A stretch of 64,000 nt of DNA, taken from contig CAJNDT010004691.1 of the NCBI GenBank assembly GCA_905221615.1, positions 358,501 through 422,500 on the forward strand, written 5' to 3'. Shown one piece after another: positions 39,469 through 48,050 of the stretch. Positions within the stretch are counted from its first letter, which is position 1, and each line of letters begins with the position of its first letter. A program made the translations under genes and the position numbers. The notes below the pieces were generated by a model. That model saw only the letters and a list, made by a program, of their open reading frames with translations. It searched no databases and was not told the DNA's origin. Source of the stretch: Symbiodinium sp. CCMP2592. Lineage: Eukaryota > Sar > Dinophyceae > Suessiales > Symbiodiniaceae.

Positions 39469-39563
39469 TTGCTGGAGTTGGGATCCCGTCGCAAATGGGC
39501 GTCGTGGAGGAACGCATCCAGCGGCTTACCGCGCTCCGAATTGCCGCCACAGTAGCACCTCTC
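39469..39563 (+). CDS. exon segment left of an M-E element
   Basis: Acceptor cgtcgtcag. All three frames are open. The frame that joins across the element reads CWSWDPVANGRRGGTHPAAY then RAPNCRHSSTS. Confidence 0.5.
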
Positions 39564-39673
39564 CCTAAGGCTCCATGTAGCCAGATAGTACTGTACACAC
39601 TTAGGCCCCAAAGTACCCACATAGGAACCTTCAAGGCATAATTATATACCATATGGGTACATGGAGCCTTAGG
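39564..39673. mobile_element. M-E element between coding segments
   Basis: cctaaggctccatgtagcca / gggtacatggagccttagg. Almost perfect TIR. Confidence 0.9.
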
Positions 39674-39837
39674 GTCTGTGCTCAAGGGTCCCCAAAAAGC
39701 AGGCCCCAGCAGGCCCAAGGAAAAGGGCCCTCGAGGCTCGGTGTCTCTGGTGGCCAAGCAGCTGGGCAGAGCTAGAGCTTGCTCAACAACGTCAGGAGCG
39801 CTCTGCCATTAGCATGGAGGACTGCAAGGAGTGTTGA
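39674..39837 (+). CDS. terminal exon segment right of an M-E element
   Basis: Frame LCSRVPKKQAPAGPRKRALE, then ARCLWWPSSWAELELAQQRQ and ERSAISMEDCKEC with TGA. In frame with 39469-39563 once the element is removed, giving about 87 open codons. Confidence 0.55.
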
Positions 39838-40248
39838 TTCCGGACATGGCACTCCTCTGCAGCTTAAACAACAGATTCAGGAAGCGCGTCAAAGCCAAAT
39901 GCCTGCACCCTTTTGGAGAGAATCCCCGAAAAAAAGGCACACAAAAAAACACATCCAACACACATAAGAGCTGCGGACGCCCAAAACCCTAAACACCCGG
40001 AACGTCGATCAACAGGGAGATCCCAGGTTAGGCAAAGGTTCAGGCTTCAAGGGTTTAGGGTCGAAGGTTCAGGGTTTGGGCTGAGGGTTTATATAAAGTC
40101 TTTAAGGGCTTAAGGGGTTTAAGTGGTTTAGGGTTTAAGGGTTTATAGGGTTTAGGGCTCACCGCGAACACTCCAGTAAACCCTCCACTGCCCCCTAATC
40201 GCAAAGTCCCACTACACCAAATCCCCAAAACCTAATCCACAAATGCTA

Positions 40249-40316
40249 AGTAAACCCTAAACCCTAAACCCTAAACCCTAAACCCTAAACCCTAAACCCT
40301 AAACCCTAAACCCTAA
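40249..40316. repeat. perfect CCCTAAA array
   Basis: About nine consecutive perfect heptamers, one of the most regular telomere-like tracts in the window. Confidence 0.95.
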
Positions 40317-40390
40317 GTCCCTAGACCCTATAAACCCTAAGGATCCTCAGCCCCCGAAACATACCACTCCTTTTATAGTGAATTCCGCAT

Positions 40391-40473
40391 TTCCTGGCTG
40401 CGGGGACGACTAAGGAGCTAAGTCAAGTGCTGCAGCAGCTTCACCAGCGAAAGGCTCTAGAAGAGCCGAAGAG
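40391..40473 (+). CDS. exon with GTGCGT donor
   Basis: Frame FLAAGTTKELSQVLQQLHQR then KALEEPKR, ending at gag|gtgcgt. A charged helix. The acceptor is unclear. Confidence 0.55.
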
Positions 40474-40826
40474 GTGCGTCTCGAGTTTCCTAAACGGTAG
40501 CTCCAATAAGGGTAGCATAAGGGCTCCTTCCATAAAGTACTACTAGCGAACGGTTTTTTTTTGGCGTGTTTGGGATCTAGGTTCCTTAGCTCAAAATGTT
40601 CTAGGGTTTGGGGCTAGGCTTGGGCTGAGGGCTTCAGGCCAACACTGTCCATTCAAGGTTTCCGGGTAGTTCGATTCCAGGATTTAGGGTTTGTGGCTTA
40701 GCAATTTAGGGTCTAGGGCTTGAGCTTGATGGTTTATGAACGGCTTGTGTAGGGCCTTTAAGACTCAGGCGGTTTTTCGTCATTCCGGCATAGGCAAACC
40801 AGCTTTTGTCTCCCTGACGTACGTTT

Positions 40827-40932
40827 AGGAGTTTCCGTAAAGAGGGGACCCTTATAATATAGTTCCCTAAATAGTAGGATCCTTATTATAAGGACCCCAA
40901 AAAGGTTACCCTTCTAATTTTCGGAAACTCCC
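40827..40932. mobile_element. M-C element
   Basis: aggagtttccgtaaagaggg / ctaattttcggaaactccca. Confidence 0.9.
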
Positions 40933-40938
40933 ATTTAG

Positions 40939-41026
40939 AGCCACCTCCTGGGCCCTTGCTGCTCTCCTCCAGCTCCACATCCCGAAGTCGCTAGAAGTTG
41001 CTGCTCATTCTCTGCCAGGACCCTGA
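40939..41026 (+). CDS. terminal exon after an M-C element
   Basis: Frame ATSWALAALLQLHIPKSLEV then AAHSLPGP and TGA. Strongly protein-like. Confidence 0.55.
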
Positions 41027-41152
41027 AGAACCTACCCCTTTTAGGGCTCCTTACTCTGATTTCTTGATAATACGTCTTTTAAACCTTCAACCCTAAACCC
41101 TAAATTCCCTGCGTCTTTTAAACCTTAAGCCCTAAACCTAAGTTCCCTGCAG

Positions 41153-41216
41153 CTTGCGCTTGAACTTTCTGAGCACTTCGACCCGTAGAGCTTCAGCTCG
41201 TCTGCAGGGCCCTCCC
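41153..41216 (+). CDS. exon candidate
   Basis: Acceptor gttccctgcag. Phase 0 gives LALELSEHFDP and stop; the next frame gives LRLNFLSTSTRRASARLQG and stays open. Confidence 0.4.
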
Positions 41217-41505
41217 CGAGGGTCCATGCACCCAAACAGGGTTTCGCTAAGGGTTCCGAATGTAGGAACCTTGGGCCTTTACTAGGGTTCCTTTAAAGGG
41301 GTCTATAAGGGTTACTAGAAGGGATCTATATGGGTACTATAGTAATGTAGGAACCTGATTAGGAAACCTTGGGCCTTTGTTAGGGTTTCCTCATGTGAAT
41401 CCTATTATTTTGGGGTTATAGGCCCAGGGTTTCTTAATCAGGTTCCTACATTATTATAAGGGTTCTATAATGGGTTTAGGGTTTAAGGGCACGTGGACCC
41501 TACGG
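41217..41505. mobile_element. M-E-like element carrying M-K and cassette
   Basis: cgagggtccatgcacccaaa and gggcacgtggaccctac enclose a full M-K (41343-41453) plus cassette sequence. Confidence 0.7.
41343..41453. mobile_element. M-K element, nested
   Basis: aatgtaggaacctgattagg / ttaatcaggttcctacatt. Confidence 0.85.
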
Positions 41506-41521
41506 GGCACTCCCATATCGC

Positions 41522-41563
41522 AGTAAGGGTGCTACGAAGAGCCGGTCCAAGCACCCGGGCAAA
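41522..41563 (+). CDS. exon segment left of an M-A element
   Basis: Frame SKGATKSRSKHPGK, G/C at most third positions. Continues in frame after the element at 41670 as LSSSASLLCTQRKM with a stop. Confidence 0.55.
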
Positions 41564-41669
41564 CTACGGCTGATGATATAAATCCAGCATTACCTTAAGG
41601 ACCCTAAACTATGGGAATTATGGTATATTCCTTGTTATGGGTAATGCAGGATTTATATCATCAACCGTA
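41564..41669. mobile_element. M-A element between coding segments
   Basis: ctacggctgatgatataaat / atttatatcatcaaccgta. Confidence 0.9.
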
Positions 41670-42125
41670 TTGTCTTCTTCAGCGTCGTTGTTGTGCACGC
41701 AGAGAAAGATGTAGGAACAGGAGCATGGAGTAGGTTCAACATGTTTAAGTTTAGGTATGTGTTTATATTTATATGTATATGTAAGGTTTTGGGGGGTGCG
41801 ACAGGCCAACCAACCAGCATGCACTTTGGCAAATGATTTTGAGACTGTCAGAGAATTGGGCCCTTTCATTTGTCGCCTGCGAGGGTTCCAAACAGATCAC
41901 ATGTAAAGCATAACCCTAAATCCCAAACCCTGAAATTCGAAACACTATACCCCAAAGCACTACCCCCCTAGATCCAAACTACTTAAATACCCACACCTGA
42001 ACCTTGGACCCTTCCTAGACACCCAACTACTCTCTACCTAGAGAGTCATACCCTATCCCTTTTGGGGGGCATTTACTTTTATGATTCTAGCCTGAATTAG
42101 GTACCCTTAAAAAGGGGTTATGGCC

Positions 42126-42204
42126 CTCTCCCAGAGACTCCACAAAATCTTAATCAAGGAATATGCCTTAAACTTACATTACGATCCCGAATATGATAAT
42201 GCAG
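42126..42204. mobile_element. M-D left half only
   Basis: cccagagactccacaaaatc and ttaatcaaggaatatgcc with no right arm. It ends at a cag acceptor, so the right half may have been lost. Confidence 0.6.
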
Positions 42205-42255
42205 CTCCTAGCTGCAGTTTCACGAAACTCAGGGGTAGGTGACGAGTCAGGGTTT
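42205..42255 (+). CDS. short exon candidate
   Basis: After ataatgcag, phase 0, LLAAVSRNSGVGDES, running into TTTAGGG. Confidence 0.35.
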
Positions 42256-42454
42256 AGGGCTTTAGGGTTTAGGAAGGTTTACTTCCGTTGGGCATTGGGC
42301 CAGGTTATTCTGAGATTCAGTTCCTAAGTAGAGCTAAGCTAAGTCCTGGGTGGGGCTGAGGTCACTAAACCCGACATCCTAGGTTCCCAGTAGAGCCCTT
42401 TTCTTTTTTGGGTTCCTTACGAAAAACCAAATAGTAGGGAACAAGGGTGTCCTG

Positions 42455-42558
42455 ACGGTTGATGATATAAATCCTGCACTATCTTAAGGACCCTAGGGGA
42501 TTGGAGTTATGGAGTGTTCCTTCGTACGGGTAATGCAGGATTTCTATCATCAACCGTA
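42455..42558. mobile_element. M-A element
   Basis: acggttgatgatataaatcc / ggatttctatcatcaaccgta. An M-E element follows after 8 bp. Confidence 0.9.
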
Positions 42559-42566
42559 TCACTTAC

Positions 42567-42669
42567 CCTAAAGCTCCATGTACCCTTATAGTATATACGT
42601 AGGCCGTAAAGTATCTATATAGCCTTTAAGGCTTAAGTATTTACTATAAAGGTCCATGGAGCCTTTGGG
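42567..42669. mobile_element. M-E element
   Basis: cctaaagctccatgtaccc / aggtccatggagcctttggg. Confidence 0.9.
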
Positions 42670-42679
42670 TTCTTAAGGG

Positions 42680-42884
42680 CCTACTTGGAGGATCATGGGA
42701 CTTAGTAGGTTTGGTTGTAAGTACCTTAATTGGGGTTATAAGCATAGTTACCCTACTTACAACCCTAGTTACTAAGTCCCATGATCCTTTAAGTAGACCC
42801 TAAACCCTTTAGATCCCTTTAAGGAACCCTATAGATCCCTTTAAGGAGCCCATTAAAGTTACTAAGTCCCATGATCCTTTAAGT
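42680..42884. mobile_element. M-B' element with doubled right arm
   Basis: ctacttggaggatcatggga at the left. agttactaagtcccatgatc... at 42767-42794 is repeated at 42857-42884 around a 62-bp cassette. tgggttcttaagggcc / tgggttattaagggcc flank the whole. Confidence 0.85.
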
Positions 42885-42909
42885 GCCCTTTGGGTTATTA
42901 AGGGCCCAG

Positions 42910-42955
42910 TGGGGAACCCGAAATCCGATCCGCTCCCTTCCTGCCGTGGAGACAA
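42910..42955 (+). CDS. exon candidate before an M-A element
   Basis: Acceptor gggcccag. Two open frames: WGTRNPIRSLPAVET or GEPEIRSAPFLPWRQ. Confidence 0.4.
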
Positions 42956-43168
42956 CGGTTGATGATATGAAAATCCTGCATTACCTTACTTAAAGGATCA
43001 TGGGACTTAGTAACTAGGGTTATAAGTAGGGTAACTATGCTTATAATCCCAATTAAGGTAGGTATAACCAAACTTTCTAAGTCCCATGATCCTCCAAGTA
43101 AAGATCCTAAACTATGGAAATTATGGTATATTCCTTGTTATGGGTACTGCAGGATTTATACCATCAAG
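42956..43168. mobile_element. M-A element with nested M-B'
   Basis: cggttgatgatatgaaaatc / gcaggatttataccatcaa enclose a complete M-B' at 42988-43101 (cttaaaggatcatgggactt / cccatgatcctccaagta). Confidence 0.9.
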
Positions 43169-43173
43169 TGCAG

Positions 43174-43233
43174 GCAGCCTTTCTCCAGAGCCGACAACAA
43201 CGAGGCTTGTACAACAGCTTCAGGATGCTTCCC
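43174..43233 (+). CDS. exon, unknown protein
   Basis: Acceptor caagtgcag, phase 0, frame AAFLQSRQQRGLYNSFRMLP up to an M-E left end at cctaagggtccatgtagg. Confidence 0.6.
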
Positions 43234-43345
43234 TAAGGGTCCATGTAGGTTTAGTGTTTTAGGGTTTTCGGGGTTCAGGGGTTCAGGGTTTAGGGGTTGG
43301 GGTTCAGGGTTTCAGGGTTTTAGGGTTTAAGCGTTAGGGTTTAGG

Positions 43346-43556
43346 GGTTTAAGGGTCCAAAGGACACAATAATTAGGTATTCAGGTTTCGAATAGTAGTT
43401 ATGCAGGCTACTATGTTGGAGAGTATATGATGAGTAGGTACCCTTAGGGATACAGGATACTATAGGGGCCTAAATGATACGGCTACCTTGCTATAATTAC
43501 AGTATAATGGGCCCCAAAACCCTATTCCAATTATTAAGGCCCCTACATTATGGGGT
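43346..43556. mobile_element. M-I followed by M-H
   Basis: M-I 43346-43450 (gggtccaaaggacacaataa) and M-H 43452-43556 (actataggggcctaaatgat ... attattaaggcccctacatt). Confidence 0.8.
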
Positions 43557-43642
43557 TCTAAGGGGTTTAGGATTTCCGGGTTGTGGGGCGTAGTTTTTTG
43601 GAAAAAGGCCTTGGGTTTACGGCTTTGGGAGCCCGGCTACAG

Positions 43643-43710
43643 GCCTCGGGGGACGTTGTAAGCAAGTTGGACATGAGGTCGAGGAGTTCAGAGTTGTTGG
43701 AGAACAACGA
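43643..43710 (+). CDS. exon segment left of an M-E element
   Basis: Acceptor ggctacag, phase 0, frame ASGDVVSKLDMRSRSSELLE then NN, cut by an M-E element inside the codon after AAC. Confidence 0.65.
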
Positions 43711-43824
43711 CCCAAAGGCTCCATGTACCTTTATAGTAGATACTTAGGCCTTAAAGGGGGTCCCTATATAGCTACTTTAAGGCCTAAGTATATACTAGAA
43801 GGGTACAAGGAGCTTCAGGGGAAG
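43711..43824. mobile_element. M-E element with CAACGA target duplication
   Basis: cccaaaggctccatgtacct and gggtacaaggagcttcaggg. CAACGA is present immediately before (43705-43710) and after (43825-43830). Confidence 0.9.
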
Positions 43825-43830
43825 CAACGA

Positions 43831-43933
43831 TGTCAGCAGCAAGCGTCGATTTCTTCTGTCGCCGGGCCAGATAGAGCATGAGGATCCAAGAGCAATGCTG
43901 CCTGACCGATCTAGACGGGTTTATAGGGTTTAG
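43831..43933 (+). CDS. exon segment right of an M-E element
   Basis: Continues the frame as DVSSKRRFLLSPGQIEHEDP then RAMLPDRSRR, and reaches TAG in a TTTAGGG unit. With 43643-43710 it gives about 57 open codons. Confidence 0.6.
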
Positions 43934-44016
43934 TAAGTTTAGTCTCGTTTAGAGTTTCAGATCTGGGGTTCAGTAAGTTTAGTATTTCAGAGTTTCAGAT
44001 CTAGACGTACAGTAGA

Positions 44017-44070
44017 AGCCAGAAAGTTGGAATATGATTATCCTAACCCCTTTAAGGTAAATTATAGGGT
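44017..44070. mobile_element. M-F left half
   Basis: gccagaaagttggaatatga and ggtaaattatagggt, without a right arm nearby. A gaagttccctttaa remnant lies near 44299. Confidence 0.6.
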
Positions 44071-44097
44071 TACCGGCAGTGCTTTGTAGGGCTGCAG

Positions 44098-44249
44098 GTG
44101 TCGTAGACACCACTACAGAAACAGTAAAGGTGAATGTCTTCGTGACATCTAACCTAAGCGTCAAACTCACAGTGGTAGTGCCACCACCAACAACCGTCGC
44201 AATAGTACTAACAGTATTAGTTGAACATAGCAGGAAAATCGCTAAATAG
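44098..44249 (+). CDS. terminal exon with transmembrane helix
   Basis: Acceptor ggctgcag, frame VVDTTTETVKVNVFVTSNLS, then VKLTVVVPPPTTVAIVLTVL and VEHSRKIAK with TAG. Looks like a Thr-rich outer region, one helix and a short basic tail. A reverse 105-codon frame overlaps it. Confidence 0.45.
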
Positions 44250-44465
44250 AAACAGCGAGACACGTCAGACTGCTTGCCGATAAAATCCCGCATCACCCGA
44301 AGTTCCCTTTAATACGTAGAAGCCCTAAGCCCTTTTCTTCTAAGGTACGTGGTCTTATTGCTAGGGTTTGTTGTATAGAAATGTAGGTAGTTACTCCCAA
44401 AAAACGAGTAAAGTAGAACTGCAGGAAAACCTAGAACCCCGAAGCGAAGCCGTGAATCCCTTCAG

Positions 44466-44609
44466 GAAGACCTTCCCAAGATGAGCTTCCATTCTTTGCA
44501 GCAGGACCCGGCATTTCAGGGTGTGGGGTTTGTCTGCTCTACTCTACTGAGTACTGTTCTGTACGATACTCTAGTCGACTCCACTCGAATCGACCGTACT
44601 CCGCAATAG
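44466..44609 (+). CDS. terminal exon, unknown protein
   Basis: Acceptor aatcccttcag, phase 0, frame EDLPKMSFHSLQQDPAFQ, possibly ending at cag|ggtgtg, or reading on through VGFVCSTLLSTVLYDT to TAG. Confidence 0.55.
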   Translation, partial: EDLPKMSFHSLQQDPAFQGVGFVCSTLLSTVLYDTLVDSTRIDRTPQ

Positions 44610-44649
44610 CCTACTATTCTATACCTATACTATGCAGGTGCATGGAGCT

Positions 44650-44915
44650 GTCGGGTTATAGGCGCCTTAATAATGAGTAGTTATAGTATACTGTACCCCC
44701 AAAACCCCATCTTGAGTACTAAGGCGCCCACACTAAACCCTTATAAAGGGAACTCCAGAAAGTTAGAATATGGTTTCAGGGTGGGATGCCCTATAATTTA
44801 CCATAAAGGGTTTAGGAGAATCATATTCCAACTTTCTGGCTTTTACTGTAATAGTCCTTGTAGTAGCCCTTATGGACCCTTCAAAGGAACCCTATCCGAA
44901 CTATCAAGGCCCCTA
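44650..44915. mobile_element. M-H element with doubled arm and nested M-F
   Basis: M-H left arm ataggcgccttaataatgag. aaggcgcccacac and later aaggcccctac are the two right arms. An M-F element (44751-44847) lies inside the cassette between them. Confidence 0.8.
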
Positions 44916-45039
44916 CTTAAAGGATCATGGGACTTAGTAACTAGGGTTATAAATTAGGGTAGCTATACTTATAACTACTTATAACCCCAATTATACGGTA
45001 CTTATAACCTTACTTACTAAGTCCCATGGTCCTCCAAGG
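44914..45039. mobile_element. M-B' element
   Basis: ctacttaaaggatcatggga / tcccatggtcctccaagg. Confidence 0.85.
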
Positions 45040-45128
45040 CCCTGAACCCTATTTCCTAAACCGTAAGCCCCAAACCCTAAACCCTAAACCCTATTCTAAC
45101 TATTAAGGCCCCTACATTACCCATGCAG

Positions 45129-45188
45129 GAGCTGCAGCAGTTGACTTCTCGGGGCTCTGATGCGACGTCTTTGTCGGCCACGGTCTGA
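45129..45188 (+). CDS. terminal exon, unknown protein
   Basis: Acceptor cccatgcag, phase 0, frame ELQQLTSRGSDATSLSATV and TGA. Confidence 0.55.
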   Translation, partial: ELQQLTSRGSDATSLSATV

Positions 45189-45334
45189 GCACGGTCAGAG
45201 CTTTGGGGTTGTGAGGTTTATGCAAGGTTCCTTTAAACGGGTTTCTTTAAGGGGTGCAGGGTTTATGGGCGGTTTTACCGGAAACCTTAAACCCATGATT
45301 ATGAAGGGGTTGAGTTTGCAGTGTTCCTGTTACC

Positions 45335-45440
45335 TTAAGGGTCCAAGTACCCAATAATCATATACTCTCCAAAATCATAACCTACATAACTACTATCCTA
45401 AAACCGAGTACCTAATTACTGGGTCCTTTGGACCCTTGGG
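45335..45440. mobile_element. M-I element, reverse
   Basis: aagggtccaagtacccaata / gtcctttggacccttgggg. Confidence 0.85.
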
Positions 45441-45528
45441 GTTAGGGGCTCTGTACAACAGATCTGTAGGTAGGCGGCTTATGACTGCTGGATTTCCAAT
45501 TAAGCCATGAAGCAATATGAGTTGAACA

Positions 45529-45634
45529 CTGTGGGAGTTTCCGAAGATTAGGGGTACCGTATTTTGGGGTCCTTATAATAAGGATCCTTCTATTTAGGGT
45601 ACTATATGAGGGTCCCCTATTTTCGGAAACTCCC
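45529..45634. mobile_element. M-C element with 14-bp flanking repeat
   Basis: gggagtttccgaagattagg / ctattttcggaaactccc. atatgagttgaaca is present at 45515-45528 and 45635-45648. Confidence 0.9.
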
Positions 45635-45846
45635 ATATGAGTTGAACAATATAGAGGGATCCTTCCTGTGATGTAAGGCCTAGTCCGAAACCCGGGTTTG
45701 GGAGTTTCCGGGTTTAGGCACTCCCTAGAGTGATCTTTAAGGGACGATTTCGGCATTTCAGGCGCTTTGGGGCCTTGCAGGATCTTAGGGTTCAGCTTTG
45801 GGATCAGGGTTTGGGCCGGGGCCGGTTGAGGTTTAGGATTTTGCAG

Positions 45847-45980
45847 CGACGCCTTCTGTCCCGATCCCAAGTAAATCCTGCTTTCTACGCCCTCACAAAG
45901 AAGAGGTCTTTCAAACACCGAAAATCTAAACCTATCAAAACCCAAAGCCCCATCCAGAGGCTAGTCCTGCACCCTAAACC
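45847..45980 (+). CDS. exon, basic unknown protein
   Basis: Acceptor gattttgcag, phase 0, frame RRLLSRSQVNPAFYALTKKR, then SFKHRKSKPIKTQSPIQRLV. It runs into CCCTAAA units that keep the frame open by chance. Confidence 0.55.
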
Positions 45981-46068
45981 CTCAACCCTAGACCTTAACC
46001 CTGAACCCTACACCCTGGACCCTCAACCCTACCCCACTGCACCCTAAGCCCAAGGCAAGCCAGTGCAG

Positions 46069-46132
46069 CCGCATGGCAGACCTGGCCCGTCAGTTAGAGG
46101 CAGGCGTTTCAGTCAGAAAAGCAAAGCTGAGG
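46069..46132 (+). CDS. exon, helical unknown protein
   Basis: Acceptor gccagtgcag, frame RMADLARQLEAGVSVRKAKL then R, donor gag|g or gtttga. Confidence 0.6.
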
Positions 46133-46351
46133 GTTTGATGCGGGCCGTAGGGTTTCAGGGTTTAGGGTTTCAGAGTTTAGGGTTTCAGGGTTTAGGATTT
46201 TGCGGTTTAGTAGGGTTTTTAGGGTTCAGGGTTTTACAGTTTAGGGTTTTAGGGTACAGGGTTTACAGTCTAGGGCTTAATGGGGGCGTGTCAGGGTTCT
46301 GTAGAGAGTGTAGCCGGGTTGAGGCTTGCGGGGGTTCGGCTCTTTGAGGGT

Positions 46352-46459
46352 CATATGGGAGTTTACGACAATAGGGAGACCCGAATATAGTACCCTAAAT
46401 AGTAGGATCCCTATTACAAGGACCCCCAAATAAGGTACCCTATTTTTTCGGAAACTCCC
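46352..46459. mobile_element. M-C element, reverse
   Basis: tgggagtttacgacaatagg / ttttttcggaaactccca, flanked by ata/tat. Confidence 0.85.
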
Positions 46460-46562
46460 ATATGGGATTCACAGTTTTCGGGATTTGGTTACTAGAGTAG
46501 TAGCAGGTCTTGTGGCCGTCGTCGTCGTTTGGCGATTTTGGGCTACAGGGTTTCCGTCTCAG

Positions 46563-46674
46563 CATCGAGGTCGATGCGATCGTCTGGGATTTTGGAATGT
46601 TTGGTGTGTCGCGTTATCTCTTCCTCATCCTGCCTGCTCTCTTAACCCCTAAACGCGCAAGCCCCAAACCCTAA
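46563..46674 (+). CDS. exon with hydrophobic segment
   Basis: Acceptor tccgtctcag, frame IEVDAIVWDFGMFGVSRYLF then LILPALLTPKRASPKP; the TAA is supplied by a CCCTAAA unit. Confidence 0.5.
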
Positions 46675-46689
46675 ACCCTAAACTCTAAC

Positions 46690-46733
46690 TCTTTGGAATA
46701 TTCCTTAATCAAGAGATATTGGAGTCCCTGGGT
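46690..46733. mobile_element. M-D right half
   Basis: ggaatattccttaatcaaga and gatattggagtccctggg only. Confidence 0.55.
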
Positions 46734-46770
46734 CCCTTGCACCGAGGCTTTTGTTTCTTGAGGTGCTCTA

Positions 46771-46875
46771 CAGTAGGGGCCATATGCTACATTATTTTGG
46801 GGGTTCCGATCCGATCTTTATTATAGTTATGGTATAGTGGGCCCCAAAACACTATTCAAAGTATTAAGGCCCCTA
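46771..46875. mobile_element. M-H element
   Basis: acagtaggggccatatgcta ... caaagtattaaggcccctat. Confidence 0.8.
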
Positions 46876-46994
46876 TATTATTAGTTTGGGTTTACGGTTC
46901 AGGGTTTAAGGGTCTATCGGGGGGTGTTGGGGTTGAGGTTTCAGGGATTGGGGGTTTGGGTAGTTGTTCTTAAGAAACCGTACCGCCAAATAGT

Positions 46995-47142
46995 AGGATT
47001 CATATACGGAACCCCAATAAAGGCCCAAGGTCCTACATTATTCTAGTACCCTTAAATTTCCCTTTTTTTGCAACCCCTATAGACCCCTTCAAAGGAACCC
47101 TAATACAGGCCCAAGGTTTCTTCATCAGGTTCCTACATTATT
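46995..47142. mobile_element. M-K element with doubled right arm
   Basis: aaaggcccaaggtcctacat near 47020 and caggcccaaggtttcttcat then aggttcctacatt near 47110, around a ccctatagaccccttcaaag cassette. Confidence 0.7.
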
Positions 47143-47159
47143 TGGGTACATGGACCCTT

Positions 47160-47275
47160 AAACTCTAAACCCTAAACCCTTATGGTACCCTTGCAGAACT
47201 CTTGTAGGGACCTAAACCCTAAACCCCAAACCCTAAACCCCAAACCCTAAACCCTAAACCCTAAACCCCAAACCG
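47160..47275. repeat. CCCTAAA / CCCCAAA array
   Basis: Alternating ccctaaa and ccccaaa units. Confidence 0.85.
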
Positions 47276-47371
47276 AACTCAGGTGGTGCTCCCCCCCTGA
47301 AGAGCTCGGGTCGGCCTAAACCCTAAACCCCAAACCCTTAACCCTGTTGTGGGACCTGGGGCCGCTTGCAG

Positions 47372-47396
47372 GCTCCGTCGCGATTGGGGCAACAGA
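47372..47396 (+). CDS. exon segment 1 of a split coding region
   Basis: Acceptor ccgcttgcag, then 25 nt reading LRRDWGN(R) or APSRLGQQ, up to an M-E element. The former frame joins the 15-nt segment at 47610 (IEQA) if one AGA copy is kept. Confidence 0.45.
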
Positions 47397-47609
47397 CCCT
47401 AAGGCTCCATGTACCCTTGTAGTCCCAAAGGGTCCCATGCACCGATATGTAGGGTTTCCATATTGGGAATTTCTAATATGACTTAGGGAAGTGTCCCCCA
47501 TAACAGTACAAAGGACCCTTTGGGCGTATATACTTGGGCCTTAAAGTACCTATGTAGGGACCCCTTTAAGGCTTAAGTATCTACTATAAAGGTACACGGA
47601 GCCTTTGGG
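47397..47609. mobile_element. M-E element with nested M-S
   Basis: ccctaaggctccatgtaccc / ggtacacggagcctttggg. M-S at 47427-47524 (cccaaagggtcccatgcacc ... aaaggaccctttggg) splits its left half. AGA lies on both outer flanks. Confidence 0.85.
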
Positions 47610-47624
47610 AGAATTGAACAAGCA

Positions 47625-47775
47625 GAGACTCCAATATCCCTTAATGAAGGAAGACTTCTGAAATCATATTAGGGGGCCGACTATAATTTGAGGTATATCC
47701 TTACACGGAGGAATACTCCTTACATCTTACTCGGGGTCCTACTCTAATGTCAGGTATATTCCTTAATCAAGGGGT
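47625..47775. mobile_element. M-D element with internal duplication
   Basis: gagactccaatatcccttaa ... ttccttaatcaaggggt. Contains two extra copies of the interior (aggtatatccttacac, aggtatattccttaatc). Only 15 bp separate it from the M-E element. Confidence 0.75.
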
Positions 47776-48000
47776 CGCATCGTGAAGAATGGGGCAGAGG
47801 GCACTGCAAGCACGGCGCCTCCATTCACACTACGGGTCATCGGCGTCTTCTCACAAATGAGCCCCGCCCACTGGCTGCTCATTATCGAGCACGCCCCGCC
47901 CCCCGGGGAACACGAACCAGACACGATGCTGCTGACTGCGGGGGACAGGCTCCTTTTCGGGCTCGTGGATGGGGAGTGGATCATCCGAATCGAGCAGCTG
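47776..48000 (+). CDS. long exon, unknown protein
   Basis: The frame starts RIVKNGAEGTASTAPPFTLR, continues VIGVFSQMSPAHWLLIIEHA and LLTAGDRLLFGLVDGEWIIR, and ends IEQL. About 80 percent G/C third positions. Alternating hydrophobic strands suggest a beta-rich domain. Starts directly after the M-D element. No family recognised. Confidence 0.65.
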
Positions 48001-48050
48001 AACCCAAACCCTCGGGACGCTTTGGCGGTTTAATGTCTGCTCGATGCCAG

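Noticed and set aside
39263-39757. Reverse 164-codon frame
   Set aside because: It crosses a complete M-E element and a TTTAGGG-rich stretch. The + strand exons there fit better.
43979-44296. Reverse 105-codon frame that resembles a secreted Thr/Val-rich protein
   Set aside because: The + strand frame over the same bases has an acceptor, a membrane helix and a basic tail. The reverse frame also runs into an M-F arm.
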